The notes under the pieces: model-generated
What the model was told of the DNA's origin: nothing
Seen by the model: only the letters and a program-made list of their open reading frames with translations
The model's database searches: none
Assembly: GCA_011799875.1 (NCBI GenBank)
Contig: CM022300.1
Coordinates: 110,001,201-110,065,200, forward strand
Length of the DNA: 64,000 bases
DNA from: Thinopyrum elongatum
Taxonomy: Eukaryota; Streptophyta; Magnoliopsida; Poales; Poaceae
Direction: 5' to 3'
Part shown: piece after piece, positions 9,342-20,961 of the stretch
How positions within the stretch are numbered: position 1 is the stretch's first letter
How the letters are laid out: the number at the start of each line of letters is the position of its first letter
Program-made: the position numbers and the translations under genes

Positions 9342-12045
9342 TGTTGGGAAACGTTGCATGGAAAACAAAAAAATTTCTACGCTCATGCAAGATCTATCCA
9401 TGGAGATGCATAGTAACGAGAGGGCAGAGTGTGTCTACATACCCTCGTAGACCGTAAGCGGAAGCGTTCAGTAACGCAGTTGATGTAGTCGAACTTCTTC
9501 ACAATCCAACCGATCGAGTACCGAACGTACGGCACCTCCGCGTTCAGCACACATTCAGCTCGGTGACGTCCTCGCCTTCTTGATCCAGCAAGACGGGCGA
9601 AGTAGTAGATGAGTTCCAGTAGCACAATGGTGTGGTGACGGTGGTGGTGATGCTATCTCCGCAGGGCTTCGCCTAAGCACTCCGAAAATATGACCGAGGG
9701 ATGAAACTGTGGAGAGGGGCGCCGCACACGGCTAAGAGATTGTTGTCGTTATGTGTGGCGCCCCTTCACACATATATATAGGTGGGGGAGAGGGGAGGCA
9801 GCCAGGAGGCGCCCCAAGTGGGGCCGAATCCCACTTGGGCTCCTGCCCCAAGCCGCGCCCCCCTTCCTTGTTTGTGTGCGAGAGGAAGGCAGGGGGAGGT
9901 GTCGCGGTGGAACACGATCACCTATGGGGCCATCAGCCCCTTGTGGTTCGGCAAGGGGGAAGGTCACGTTGCACAAAGAGCAGAAGCCATGGGACAGCAT
10001 GACAGAGGTGACGCTGGTGGTTTTTACCCAGGTTCGGGGCGCTGGGAAGCGTAAAACCCTACTCCTGCTTTGGTGGATTGATGGAAGGACCGCGATGAAA
10101 ACGCAGTGCTCAGGCCCGACAAGGTCGCCTCGGGGAGAGCAGCTACGCGTGTATGAGTATACAAGGGTCTGAATCCTTTTCTAGGTTGCCATGGCCCTCC
10201 TTTTATAGGCTAAGGGGTAACCACAATGGAAAAACAGTCATTATCTAGTGATTAGATAGCCAACAGTGCTATCATACCTAACTCTGGCAGTTAGGACAAA
10301 GTGCATTAAATGCACAACTAGGTGTCACGCTGAGGATGCAGCCCAGCAAGCCTGCCACGCCACTTAGTTGTCTTCTACCTGTCTACTTGACACGCCTCTG
10401 GACGGGTGTCATAGAGAGGTAATCTTCCTTCCAAATGGCTGCCACGTGCCAAATGACAGCCACTTAATCACCTGGGGGTTCAACATCACACTGGCAGATG
10501 ACTTGCGTTGCGATGCGGTGGAGCGGTGGAGTCTTGGCGGGGAGATTTTCCTTTGGCGGCCCCGGCAAGCCTGCCGGGGAAACATTGGATTCGTCCTCGG
10601 GGCGGCCTCGACCTGACCAGGCCCGCCTGCCCGGTAAGGGAGGCTTTCCCTTAGTGATATCCTACTGTATCAGCTTGTCTTGGTCTTCTTGATCCGCCCT
10701 TTGATCCCTCAAAGTGCTGTTCATCTGCCTTGGTCTTGACTTGGATGCTTGGTGAAGTTTGCTTCCTTGCCATCATGCCTGTGTATAGTCCAGGCAACAC
10801 ACGTGAAGGTTTGTTGCACCGACAGGAGGTGGCGCCCCCCCTTTCCTTTCTCTCATGAGGAGGGAAAGGCGGGAGGGCCCAACCCTCCCCCTTTCCTTCC
10901 CCTAGGGCCGACGGCCAGGGTGAGGGGCGCGCCAGCCCCCTTGTGGGCTGGTGTGTCCCTCCTCTTGGCCCATTAGGCCCATAGACCTCCCGGAGGTGTC
11001 CGGAACCCCTTCCGGCGATCCGATGACTACTCGGTGCACTCCGAAACTCTTCCGGTGTCTAAATAGTATCGTCCTATATATCAATCTTTACCTCTGGACC
11101 ATTCCGGAGCTCCTCGTCATGTCTGTGATCTCATCCGGGACTCCGAACAACATTTGGTCACCAAATCATATAACTCACATAACACTATATCGTCAATGAA
11201 CGTAAAGCGTGCGGACCCTACGAGTTCGAGAACTATGTAGACATGACCGAGACACCTCTCCGGTCAATAACCAATAGCAGAACCTAGATGCCCATATTGG
11301 TTCCTACATATTGTACAAATATCTTTATCGGTCGAACCTTATGACAACATACGTAATTCCCTTTGTCTGTCGGTATGTTACTTGCCCGAGATTCGATCGT
11401 CGGTATCTTCATACCTAGTTCAATCTTATTACCGGCAAGTCTCTTTACTCATTCTGTAATACATCATCTTGTAACTAACTCCTTGGTCACTTTGCTTGCA
11501 AGGCTTCTTATGATGTGTATTACCGAGAGGGGCCAAAGATACCTCTCCGATACACGGAGTGACAAATCCTAATCTTGATCCATGCCAACTCAACAAACAC
11601 CTTCGGAGACACCTGTAGAGCATCTTTATGATCACCTAGTTACGTTGTGACATTTGATAGCACACAAGGTATTCCTCCGGTATCCGGGAGTTGCATGATC
11701 TCATAGTCGAAGGAATATGTATTTGACATTAAGAAAGCAATAGCAATAAACTCGACAATCATATGCTAAGCTAACGGATGGGTCTTGTCCATCACATCAT
11801 TCTCCTAATGATGTGATCCCGTTATCAAGTGACAACACATGTCTATGGTTATAAAACCTTAACCATCTTTGATCAACGAGCTAGTCTAGTAGAGGCTCAC
11901 TAGGGACACGATATTTGTTTATGTATCCACACATGTATTTAAGTTTCCAATCAATACAATTCTAGCATGAATGATAAACATTTATCATGAATAAGGAAAT
12001 ATAAAATAACAACTTTATTATTGCCTCTAGGGCATATTTCCTTCA
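9342..12045 (-). repeat. 3' LTR of Copia B, carrying a solo LTR
   Basis: The LTR starts TGTTGGGAAACGTTGCATGG and ends GGGCATATTTCCTTCA. Without the insertion 9900-10824 and one TSD copy it is about 1774 bp, against 1782 bp for the 5' LTR. TATATATA near 9772-9780, next to ACCTATATATATG on the minus strand, is a candidate LTR TATA box. Confidence 0.88.
9900..10824 (-). mobile_element. solo LTR of a Tat-type Gypsy element
   Basis: The 925-bp segment starts TGTCGCGGTGG and ends TTGCACCGACA. It is flanked by GGAGG at 9895-9899 and 10825-10829, a 5-bp TSD. Removing it restores GGGGGAGGTGGCGCCCC, as in the 5' LTR of Copia B. It shares GATCACCTATGGG, CAGGTTCGGG, GCGTAAAACCCTACTCCTGC and a minus-strand TATAAAAGGAGG box (10201-10207) with the LTRs of Gypsy 3, so it is a related family. 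Its strand is taken from that similarity. Solo LTRs arise by recombination between the two LTRs of one element. Confidence 0.92.
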
Positions 12046-12056
12046 GTCTCCCACTT
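12046..12056 (-). other. polypurine tract of Copia B
   Basis: The minus strand reads GCAAGTGGGAGAC immediately before the LTR start TGAAGGAAATATG. It is the same primer motif as in Copia A. Confidence 0.75.
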
Positions 12057-12077
12057 GCAAAGTGTCAATAATCTAGA

Positions 12078-12637
12078 TTACATTGTAATGAATCTAACAC
12101 CCATGGAGTGTTGGTGCTGATCATGTTTTGCTCGCGGAAGAGGCTTAGTCAATGGGTCTGCTACATTCAGATCCGTATGTATTTTACAAATCTCTATGTC
12201 TCCATCCTTGACCTTTTCAGGAATGGAGTTCAAGCGTCTCTTGATGTGTTTGGTTCTCTTGTGAAACCTGGATTCCTTCGCCAAGGCAATTGCTCCAGTG
12301 TTGTCACAAAAGATTTTCATTGGACCCGATGCACTAGGTATTACACCCAGATAGGATATGAACTTCTTCATCGAGACTCCTTTATGTTCTTCTTCTGAAG
12401 CAGCTATGTACTCTGCTTCACACGTAGATCCCGCCATGACGCTCTGCTTGGAACTGCACCAACTGACAGCTCCACCATTCAATATAAATACGTATCCGAT
12501 TTGTGACTTAGAGTCATCCGGATCAGTGTCGAAGCTAGCATCGACGTAACCATTTACGACGAGCTCTTCGTCACCTCCATAAATGACAAACATATCCTTG
12601 GTCCTTTTAGGTACTTCAGGATGTTCTTGACCGCTGT
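12078..12637 (-). pseudogene. Copia B RNase H domain
   Basis: The frame has GYVDASFDTDPDDSKSQIGY, GGAVSWCSSKQ, TCEAEYIAASEEEHKG, IFCDNTGAIALAKE and NVADPLTKPLP, matching Copia A almost residue for residue. The link to the RT is broken twice: a TAG precedes TAVKNILKY, at the same codon as in Copia A, and a 1-nt deletion in TACCTAAAAGG near 12608 shifts the frame. Confidence 0.85.
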
Positions 12638-13447
12638 CTAGTGATCCACTCCTGGATTACTTTGGTACCTTTCTGCCAAACTTATGGCAAGGCACACATT
12701 AGGTCTGGTACACAGCATAGCATACATGATAGAACCTATGGTTGAGGCATAGGGAAGGACTTTCATTTTCTCACTATCTTCTGCAGTGGTCGGACTTTGA
12801 GTCTGACTCAATTTCACACCTTGTAACACAGGCAAGAACCCTTTCTTTGACTGATCCATTTTGAACTTCTTCAAAACTTTGTCAAGGTATGTGCTTTGTG
12901 AAAGTCCTATTAAGCGTCTCGATCTATCCCTATAGATCTTGATGCCCAATATATAAGCAACTTCTCCAAGGTCTTTCATTGAAAAATTCGTATTCAATTA
13001 TCCTTTTATGCTATCCAAAAATTCTATATCATTTCCAATCAACAATATGTCATCCACATATAATATTAGAAATGCTACAGAGCTCCCACTCACTTTCTTG
13101 TAAATACAGGCTTCACCGTAAGTCTATATAAAACCATATGCTTTGATCACCTCATCAAAGCGTATATTCCAACTCCAAGATGCTTGCACCAGTTCATAGA
13201 TGGATCGCTGGAGGTTGCACACTTTGTTAGCACCTTTAGGATTGACAAAACCTTCTGGTTGCATCATATACAACTCTTCTTTAAGAAATCCATTAAGGAA
13301 TGCAGTTTTGACGTCCATTTGCCAGATTTCATAATTATAAAATGCGGCAATTGCTAACCTTATTCGGACAGACTTAAGCATCACTACGGGTGAGAAAGTC
13401 TCATCGTAGTCAACCCCTTGAACTTGTCGAAAACCTTTTGCGACAAG
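12638..13447 (-). pseudogene. Copia B reverse transcriptase
   Basis: Pieces read IWQMDVKTAFLNGFLKEELY (in 13124-13384) and FSMKDLGEVAYILGIKIYRD through RYQSNPGVDH (in 12638-12997). Between them stop codons interrupt: TAG after AYGFI (near 13123, from Gln in the Copia A counterpart) and TAA before LNTNFSMKD (near 12998). A further TGA lies upstream after VTVYKA (near 13457). The order of RT motifs is preserved, so decay is by point mutation rather than rearrangement. Confidence 0.82.
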
Positions 13448-14374
13448 TCAAGCTTTGTAGACAGTAACATTACCATCAGCGTCAGTCTTCTTCTTGAAGG
13501 TCCATTTATTCTCAATGGCTTGCCAATCATCGGGCAAGTCCACCAAAGTCCATACTTTGTTCTCATATATGGATCCTATCTCAGATTTCATGGCCTCAAG
13601 CCATTTATCGGAATCTGGGCTCATCATAGCTTCTTCATAGTTCATAGGTTTGCCATGGTCTAATAACATAACTTCCAAGATAGGATTACCGTACCACTCT
13701 GGTGGAGAACATGCTCTGGTCGACCTACGAGGTCCAGTAGTAACTTGATCAGAAGTTTCATGATCATCATCATTAGCTTCCTCTCTAGTTGGTGTAGGCA
13801 TCATGGGAACGGTTTTCTCTGATGTGCTACTTTCCAATTCGAGAGAAGGTACAATTACCTCATCAAGTTCTACTTTCCTCCCGCTCACTTCTTTCGAGAG
13901 AAACTCCTTCTCTAGAAAGGATCCATTCTTGGCAACAAAGATCTTGCCTTCGGATCTGTGGTAGAAGGTGTACCCAATAGTTTCCTTAGGGTATCCTATG
14001 AAGACGCACTTCTTCAATTTAGGTTCGAGCTCATCAGGCTGAAGCCTTTTGACATAAGCGTCACATCCCCAAACTTTAAGAAACGACAGCTTAGGTTTCT
14101 TGCCAAACCACAGTTCATACGGTGTCGTCTCAACGGATTTAGACGGTGCCATATTTAACGTGAATGCGGCTGTCTCTAATGCATAACCCCAAAACGATAG
14201 TGGTAAATCGGTAAGAGACATCATAGAACGTACCATATCCAATAAAGTACGATTACGACGTTCGGACACACCATTATGCTGTGGTGTTCCAGGTGGCGTG
14301 AGTTGTGAAACATTTCCACATTGTTTTAAATGAAGGCCAAACTCGTAACTCAAATATTCGCCTCCGCGATCAGA
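13448..14374 (-). pseudogene. Copia B integrase, C-terminal half
   Basis: It continues the integrase with CGNVSQLTPPGTPQHNGVSE, ERRNRTLLDMVRSMMS (catalytic Glu region), the GKKPKLSFLKVWGCDAYVKR C-terminal motif and KKCVFIGYPKETIGY, then the RT lead-in KVWTLVDLPDDWQAIENKW. TGA replaces an Arg codon just before SDRGGEYLSYEF (near 14364), a site matching CGA to TGA. Confidence 0.82.
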
Positions 14375-15840
14375 TCATAGAAACTTTATTTTCTTGTTAC
14401 GATGATTCTCCACTTCACTCTGAAATTCTTTGAACTTTTCAAATGTTTCAGACTTGTGTTTCATCAAGTAGATATATCCATACCTACTCAAATCATCTGT
14501 GAAGGTCAGCAAATAATGATACCCGCCGCGTGCCTCAACACTCATCGGACCGCTTACATTGGTATGTATTATTTCCAATAAGTCATTAGCTCGCTCTATT
14601 GTTCCGGAGAACTGAGTTTTAGTCATCTTGCCCATGAGGCATGGTTCGCAAGTATCAAATGATTCATAATCAAGTGATTCCAAAAGTCCATCTGCATGGA
14701 GTTTCTTCATGCGCTTTACACCAATATGACCTAAACGGTAGTGCCACAAGTATGTTGCACTATCATTATCAACTTTGCATCTTTTGGCATCAATATTATG
14801 AATATGTGTATCACTATGATCGAGATTCAACAAGAATAGACCATTCATCAAGGATGCATGCCCATAAAATATATTACTCATATAAATAGAACAACCACTA
14901 TTCTCCGATTTAAATGAATAACCGTCTCGCAATAAACAAGATCCAGATATAATGTTCATGCTCAACGCGGGCACCAAATAACAATTATTGAGGTCTAAAA
15001 CTAATCCCGAAGGTAGATGTAGAGGTAGCGTGCCGACGGCGATCACATCGACCTTGGAACCATTCCCGACGCGCATCATCACCTCGTCCTTAGCCAATCT
15101 TCGTTTATTCCGCAGCTCCTGTTTCGAGTTACAAATATGAGCAACCGAACCAGTATCAAATACCCAGGCGCTACTACGAGCATTAGTAAGGTACACATCA
15201 ACAAAATGTATATCAAATATACCTTTGTTCACTTTGCCATCCTTCTTATCCGCCAAGTATTTGGGGCAGTTCCGCTTCCAGTGACCATTCCCTTTGCAGT
15301 AGAAGCACTCTGTTTCAGGCTTGGGTCCAGCTTTGGGCTTCTTCCCGGGAGTGGTAACTTGCTTGCCATTCTTCTTGAAGTTCCCTTTCTTTCCCTTGCC
15401 CTTTTTCTTGAAACTAGTGGTCTTGTTAACCATCAACACTTGATGCTCCTTCTTGATTTCTACCTCCGTGGCTTTGAGCATTGCGAAGAGCTTGGGAATC
15501 ATTTTTGTCATCCCTTGAATATTATAGTTCGTCACGAAGCCTTTGTAGCTTGGTGGCAGTGATTGAAGAACTCTGTCAATAACACCATCAACTAGAAGAT
15601 CAACTCCCAGCTGAGTCAAGCGGTTATGATACCCAGACATTTTGAGTATGTGTTCACTGACATAACTGTTCTCCTCCATCTTGCAGTTATAGAACTTGTT
15701 GGAGACTTCTTATCTCTCAACCCGGGAATTTGCTTGAAATATTAACTTCAACTCTTGGAACATCTCATATGCTCCATGACATTCAAAACGTCTTTGAAGT
15801 CCCGGTTCTAGGCGGTAAAGCATGGCACACTTAACTATTG
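14375..15840 (-). pseudogene. Copia B gag, zinc knuckle, protease and integrase N-terminal half
   Basis: The 434-residue frame from 15679 has a CCHC zinc knuckle (CFYCKGNGHWKRNC; Cys 125, 128, 138 and His 133), the aspartic protease site WVFDTGSVAHIC (DTG at 175-177) and the pre-integrase HHCC region LWHYRLGHIG with CEPCLMGK. The first integrase catalytic Asp, normally in IHTDV, reads IHTNV, so catalysis should be lost. Upstream, MLYRLEPGLQRRFECHGAY and ELKLIFQANSRVER are in frame but end at TAA 15710-15712. I could not find the extreme gag N-terminus. Confidence 0.82.
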
Positions 15841-16599
15841 CTAACGCCGTTCTAAGCAAAATAAGATGCATAAAGGATAAACATCACATGCAATCAAAAT
15901 ATGTGACATGATATGGCCATCATCATCTTGTGCTTTTGATCTCCATCTCCAAAGCATCGTCATGATCTCCATCATCACCGGCTCGACACCTTGATCTCCA
16001 TCGTTGCGTCAGGGTCGTCTTGCCAACTATTGCTTCGACAACTATTGCTAACGCATAGCGATAAAGTAAAGCAATTACATGGCGCTTGCATTTCATACAA
16101 TAATTAAGAGACAACCCTAAGGCTCCTGCCGGTTGTTGCAATTACAAAACATGATCATCTCATACAACAACGTATATCACATCACGTCTTGACCATATCA
16201 CATCACAACATGCCCTGCAAAAACAAGCTAGACGTCTTCTACTTTGTTGTTGCAAGTTGTACGTGGCTCCTACGGGCTTCTAGCAAGAACCGTTCTTACC
16301 TATGGCAAAAACCACAATGGTGATTTATCAAGTTTGTTGTTTTAACCTTCGTCAAGGACCGGCCGTAGTCAAATTTGATTCAACTAAAGTAGGAGAAACT
16401 GACACCCGCCAGCCACCTTTATGCAAAAGAAGTTGCATGTCTGTCGGTGGAACCGGTCTCATGTACGTGGACATGTAAGGTTGGTCCGGGCCGCTTCATA
16501 TTACAATACTGCCGAATCAAAATAAGACGTTGGTGGTAAGCAATATGACCATTACCGCCCACAACTCTTTGTGTTCTACTTGTGCATATCATCTACGCA
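15841..16599 (-). other. untranslated leader of Copia B
   Basis: I see no family-like coding frame here. Its position between the PBS and gag fits the long leader of Angela-type elements. ORF 15923-16141 is short and unsupported. Confidence 0.6.
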
Positions 16600-16621
16600 T
16601 AGACCTGACTCATGATGCCAG
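16600..16621 (-). other. primer binding site of Copia B (degenerate, initiator tRNA-Met type)
   Basis: Next to the 5' LTR the minus strand reads CTGGCATCATGAGTC. It resembles the TGGTATCAGAGC primer site used by Copia elements with initiator tRNA-Met, with a T-to-C change and one extra base. Confidence 0.55.
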
Positions 16622-18403
16622 TGTTGGGAAACGTTGCATGGAAAACAAAAAATATTCTACGCTCATGCAAGATCTATCCATGGAGATGCATAGCAACAAG
16701 AGGGGAGAGTGGGTCTACATACCCTCGTAGACTATAAGCGAAAGTGTTTAGTAACATGGTTGATGTAGTTAAACTTCTTTGCAATCCAACCGATCGAGTA
16801 CCAAACATACGACACCTCCGCGTTCAGCACACGTTCAGATCGGTGACGTCCTCGCCTTCTTGATCTAGCAAGACGGGCGAAGTAGTAGATGAGTTCCGGC
16901 AGCACGACGGCATGGTGATGGTGGTGGTGATGCTACCTCCGCAGGGCTTCACCTAAGCACTCCGAAAATAAGACTGAGGGATGAAACTGTGGAGAGGGGC
17001 GCCGCACATGGCTAAGAGATTGTCGTCGTTATGTCTGGCGCCCCCTTCCCACATATATATAGGTGGGGGGAGAGGGGAGGCAGCCAGGAGGCGCCCCAAT
17101 TGGGGCTGAATCCCACTTGGGCTCCTGCCCCAAGCCGCGCCCCCCTTCCTTGTTTGTGTGCGGGAGGAAGGCAGGGGGAGGTGGCGCCCCGCCCCTCACT
17201 TTCCTTTCTCTCATGAGGAGGGAAAGGCAGGAGGGGCCAACCCTCCCCCTTTCCTTCCCCTAGGGCTGGAGGCCAGGGAGAGGGGCGTGCCAACCCCCTT
17301 GTGGGCTGGTGTGTCCCTCCTCATGGCCCATTAGGCCCATAGACCTCCCGGAGGTGTTCGGAACCCCTTCTGGCGATCCGATGACTACCCGGTGCACTCC
17401 GAAACTCTTCTAGTGTCCAAATAGTATCATCCTATATATCAATCTTTACCTCCGGACCATTCCAGAGCTCCTCGTCATGTCCATGATCTCATCTGGGACT
17501 CCGAACAACATTCGATCACCAAATCATATAACTCACATAACACTATATCGTCAACGAACGTTAAGCGTGCGGACCCTACGGGTTCGAGAACTATGTAGAC
17601 ATGACTGAGACACCTCTCCGGTCAATAACCAATAGCGGAACCTGGATGCCCATATTGGTTCCTACATATTCTACGAAGATCTTTATCGGTCGAACCTTAT
17701 GACAACATTCGCAATTCCCTTTGTCTGTCGGTATGTTACTTGCCTGAGGTTCGATCGTCGGTATCTTCATACCTAGTTCAATCTTATTACTGGCAAGTCT
17801 CTTTACTCGTTTCATAATACATCATCTTGTAACTAACTCCTTAGTCACTTTGCTTGCAAGGCTTCTTATGATGTGTATTACCGAGAGGGCTCAGAGATAC
17901 CTCTTCGATACACGCAGTGACAAATCCTAATCTCGATCCATGCCAACTCAACAAACACCTTCGGAGATACCTGTAGAGCATCTTTATGATCACCCAGTTA
18001 TGTTGTGACATTTGATAGCACACAAGGTATTCCTCCGGTATCCGGGAGTTGCATGATCTCATAGTCAAAGGAATATGTATTTGACATTAAGAAAGCAATA
18101 GCAATAAACTGAACGATCATATGCTAAGCTAACGGATGGATCTTGTCCATCACATCATTCTCCTAATGATGTGATCCCGTTTTCAAGTGACAACACATGT
18201 CTATGGTTAGGAAACCTTAACCATCTTTGATCAACGAGCTAGTCTAGTAGAGGCTCACTAGGGACACGGTATTTGTTTATGTATCCACACATGTATTTGA
18301 GTTTCCAATCAATACAATTCTAGCATGAATAATAAACCTTTATCAGGAATAAGGAAATATAAAATAACAACTTTATTATTGCCTCTAGGGCATATTTCCT
18401 TCA
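16622..18403 (-). repeat. 5' LTR of Copia B
   Basis: The 1782-bp LTR from TGTTGGGAAACG to TATTTCCTTCA is collinear with 9342-12045 apart from the solo-LTR insertion and scattered substitutions. Frames inside it (17012-17293 and similar) lie in the GC-rich part and are not genes. Confidence 0.88.
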
Positions 18404-18494
18404 AAAAGGCATTAAAATTACTCCAAAAAGCATTATTATGCATAAAAACATTATAAATAACAGTAGGAAAACATGATGCAAAATGGACATATCA
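18404..18494 (-). repeat. 3' LTR of Gypsy 1, last part, after the Copia B insertion
   Basis: AAAAGGCATTAAAATTACTCC to ATGGACATATCA completes the LTR begun at 7910. AAAAG occurs on both sides of Copia B (9337-9341 and 18404-18408), the target-site duplication that proves the interruption. The PPT of Gypsy 1 follows at 18495. Confidence 0.85.
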
Positions 18495-18513
18495 ACTCCC
18501 CCAAGCTTAGACC
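18495..18513 (-). other. polypurine tract of Gypsy 1
   Basis: The minus strand reads CTAAGCTTGGGGGAGT immediately before the LTR start. The same G-run abuts both LTRs of Gypsy 2 (28366 and 37109). Confidence 0.75.
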
Positions 18514-19953
18514 TCGCTTGTCCTCAAGCGAAAAACCGAAATCGAAAAACATGCCGACATGCTTAGAGAGAGAGAGAGGTGTCGATAAAAACAAAATATG
18601 GACATAGAAGCATCATGCTTATTATTATAACAGCAAAGAACTTTAACATAAAACTTTGTCACACAACTTTTATCATTTAACTTCTCATGAACAAGTAACA
18701 ATTCATCACAACATTGAAGTATAAAGCATAAATCTTATTGAAACCCAACAAACTACGTTCTCAGTCAACTTTGCAACTATAATTCATCATATTTTCAGGA
18801 AGGGTCACGTATCGGAGCCTTTAGGCAAGTCCACATATTCAACCATCATTTAACCTTCTATGATTGCTAACACTCACAGCATACCCATGAACAAAAAGTT
18901 TCAACCGGACACATAGAAAGATAGGGGCTTATAGTTTTGCCTCCCAATGTATTCACCTCAAGGGTGATATTAACAATAATAAATCATGCTCAGTCATATC
19001 CAACTCGATATATGTGCCTAGATCTTTCCTCACTACATGATGCTTGCAAAAAGAGAAAATAAAAAGGAATAGGGAAGAATACTTTGACTCTTACATAAAA
19101 GTAAATGCATAAAAGTAAAAGATAGGCCCTTCGCAGAGGGAAGCAGAGGTTGCCATGCGCCTTTTTTGTTTGTATGCCAAATCCCTTAATGCAAAAGAAC
19201 GTCATGTTATATTGCCCCTTATGATAGCAACCTTTATTATGCAGTCTGTCGCTTTTATTACTTTGCCATCACAAGTTCGTACAACACTCAATTTTCTCTT
19301 ACACTAAATGATCCAACACATTTAGAAGCAATTTTTATTGCCTTATTGCACCGATGAAAACTTACTTGAAGGATCTTACTCAATCCATAGGTAGGTATGG
19401 TGGACTCTCAAAATAGGATTTTGGGTTTAAGGGTGCACAAGTAGTATCTCTACTTAGTGCGGAGTTTTTGGCTAGCAAAGGTATTGAGCAAGCACCACAT
19501 GTTGAAGGATCTATGACAATATAACTTCTATGTGAATATGAACAAACATAAATCATTATGTTGTCTTCCTTGTCCAACGTCAACAATTTTGACACATAAT
19601 ATTTAATGGGGGCTCACAATCATAAAAGATGTCCAAGATAGTTTATTTGCATGTGAATTTTCTCTTCCCTTATTAATTCTTTCATGAACTGCATCATTGA
19701 CCAATGCTATGTTTGTCAATCTCTAATAAATTTTACCACTTATACTTTTCCTTATGTGATGTCATTACTTACCATAAGATTAGCATATGTTCTTTTTCAT
19801 TTGTTTTCCTTTCTTTTTATTGAAACATAAGTGTGAAGAAACAAAACTCAAACTACTCTTTATTATATATCTCACACATGATTACATAGATAGATAGATC
19901 ACTAAGCAAGCACTCGAAAAGAAAGGATCGAACTAAACTTTTATTCAACTAAA
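18514..19953 (-). other. non-coding 3' internal region of Gypsy 1
   Basis: It is collinear with 28385-29895 and with 37128-38660, including AAAGATAGGGGCTTATAGTTT and GATCTTACTCAATCCATAGG. No frame is conserved between the three copies, so it is probably untranslated. It lies between the extra ORF and the PPT. Confidence 0.7.
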
Positions 19954-20598
19954 TCATAGGATAACTAAAGATCGAACTAAAATAGATAAAGGCAAAGATA
20001 GTGGTGGTGATACGATACCGGGGCACCTCCCCCAAGCTAGGCACAAGCCAAGGGGAGTGCCCATACCATGAACTGAAGTCTCCTTTGTTGGGGAAGATGA
20101 TGATGGTGGTGGTGAAGTAGTAGCGGGCTTATCCTCCAGCTTCCATGGCAACGGCTCACCATCATAAGAAGAAGTGCGAGTCTCACGAGTCCTGCAACTG
20201 GCAGCTAAACTCATACCTTTAAATCTCGCCTCATATTCAAAGACTTGATTTTGGAGATCATAGATTTGGCTTTGCAGAAAATTGATTTGCTCATTGAGGG
20301 TGAAGACGATGTCCTTCATGGACCGGCCATCCACCTTGTGATCACGGGTGAACTCCGTAATCATAAGGTGATTGGCACAGAGCCCACGTTCCACCATCCC
20401 CTTGCACTTGAAGACCTCCTACTCCATGGCTTCGAGCCTAGCCTCCATGGTTCCCGTCCTCTTAGGCCCCTGGATGTCCCGGATGTGGAGCACCCCCTCA
20501 CGCATCTTAATGGCTTGAGGGTGCTGCATCACCTCCCGCAAATATGGGTTGATGACGTTCTCGAAGAACTTGTCCTTGGAGGAGCTCGAAGCGGCCAT
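19954..20598 (-). pseudogene. extra ORF downstream of integrase, Gypsy 1 copy
   Basis: The start codon is at 20598 (MAASSSSKDKFFENVINPYL). One in-frame TAG follows EARLEAME; the Gypsy 2 copy has a sense codon there. The product (about 214 codons) has an Ala/Ser-rich tip, KMREGVLHIRD, then a heptad-like stretch LNEQINFLQSQIYDLQNQV typical of a short coiled coil, and a Pro/Ser-rich tail. I see no signal peptide, membrane span or zinc finger, so it does not look like an envelope protein although it occupies that place in Athila elements. Function unknown. Confidence 0.7.
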
Positions 20599-20961
20599 GG
20601 CGATCTAGATCTGTCAGAAAACAACAAGAAAGAAGAACAGAAGATTTCTCCATGATACGGTGGTCAATATGTTCGGGGGGTATATAAAGATTTTTTATCT
20701 TGGGAAACAAGCAAACGAGAGGAAAACGGAGTCAGGAAGGTTCCCGAGGTGGGCACAACCCACCTGTGCGCGCCAGGCAAGCCAGGCGCGCCCTGGTGTC
20801 TTGTGCCCTCCTCGGTTGCCTTCCTGGTTGTTTCTTATTTTCCTAATTTTTGTAATATTCCAAAACTGACAAAAAATATTTTTGCGGATTTTTCGGAGTC
20901 CGTTTACTTACCATATCACGTACCTCCTCTTTTTTTAGTATTCTGGAATGTTCCGGAAGGT

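Larger units (their letters stand above)
9342..18403 (-). mobile_element. Copia element B (Angela/BARE type), complete but coding-dead
   Basis: LTRs of 2704 bp (9342-12045, including a 925-bp solo-LTR insertion) and 1782 bp (16622-18403) flank the internal region. LTR tips are TGTTGGGAAACG and CATATTTCCTTCA; the TSD is AAAAG. Minus-strand order is leader, gag with zinc knuckle, protease, integrase, RT, RNase H, the Copia order. Several nonsense codons and frameshifts make it non-autonomous. Confidence 0.92.
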
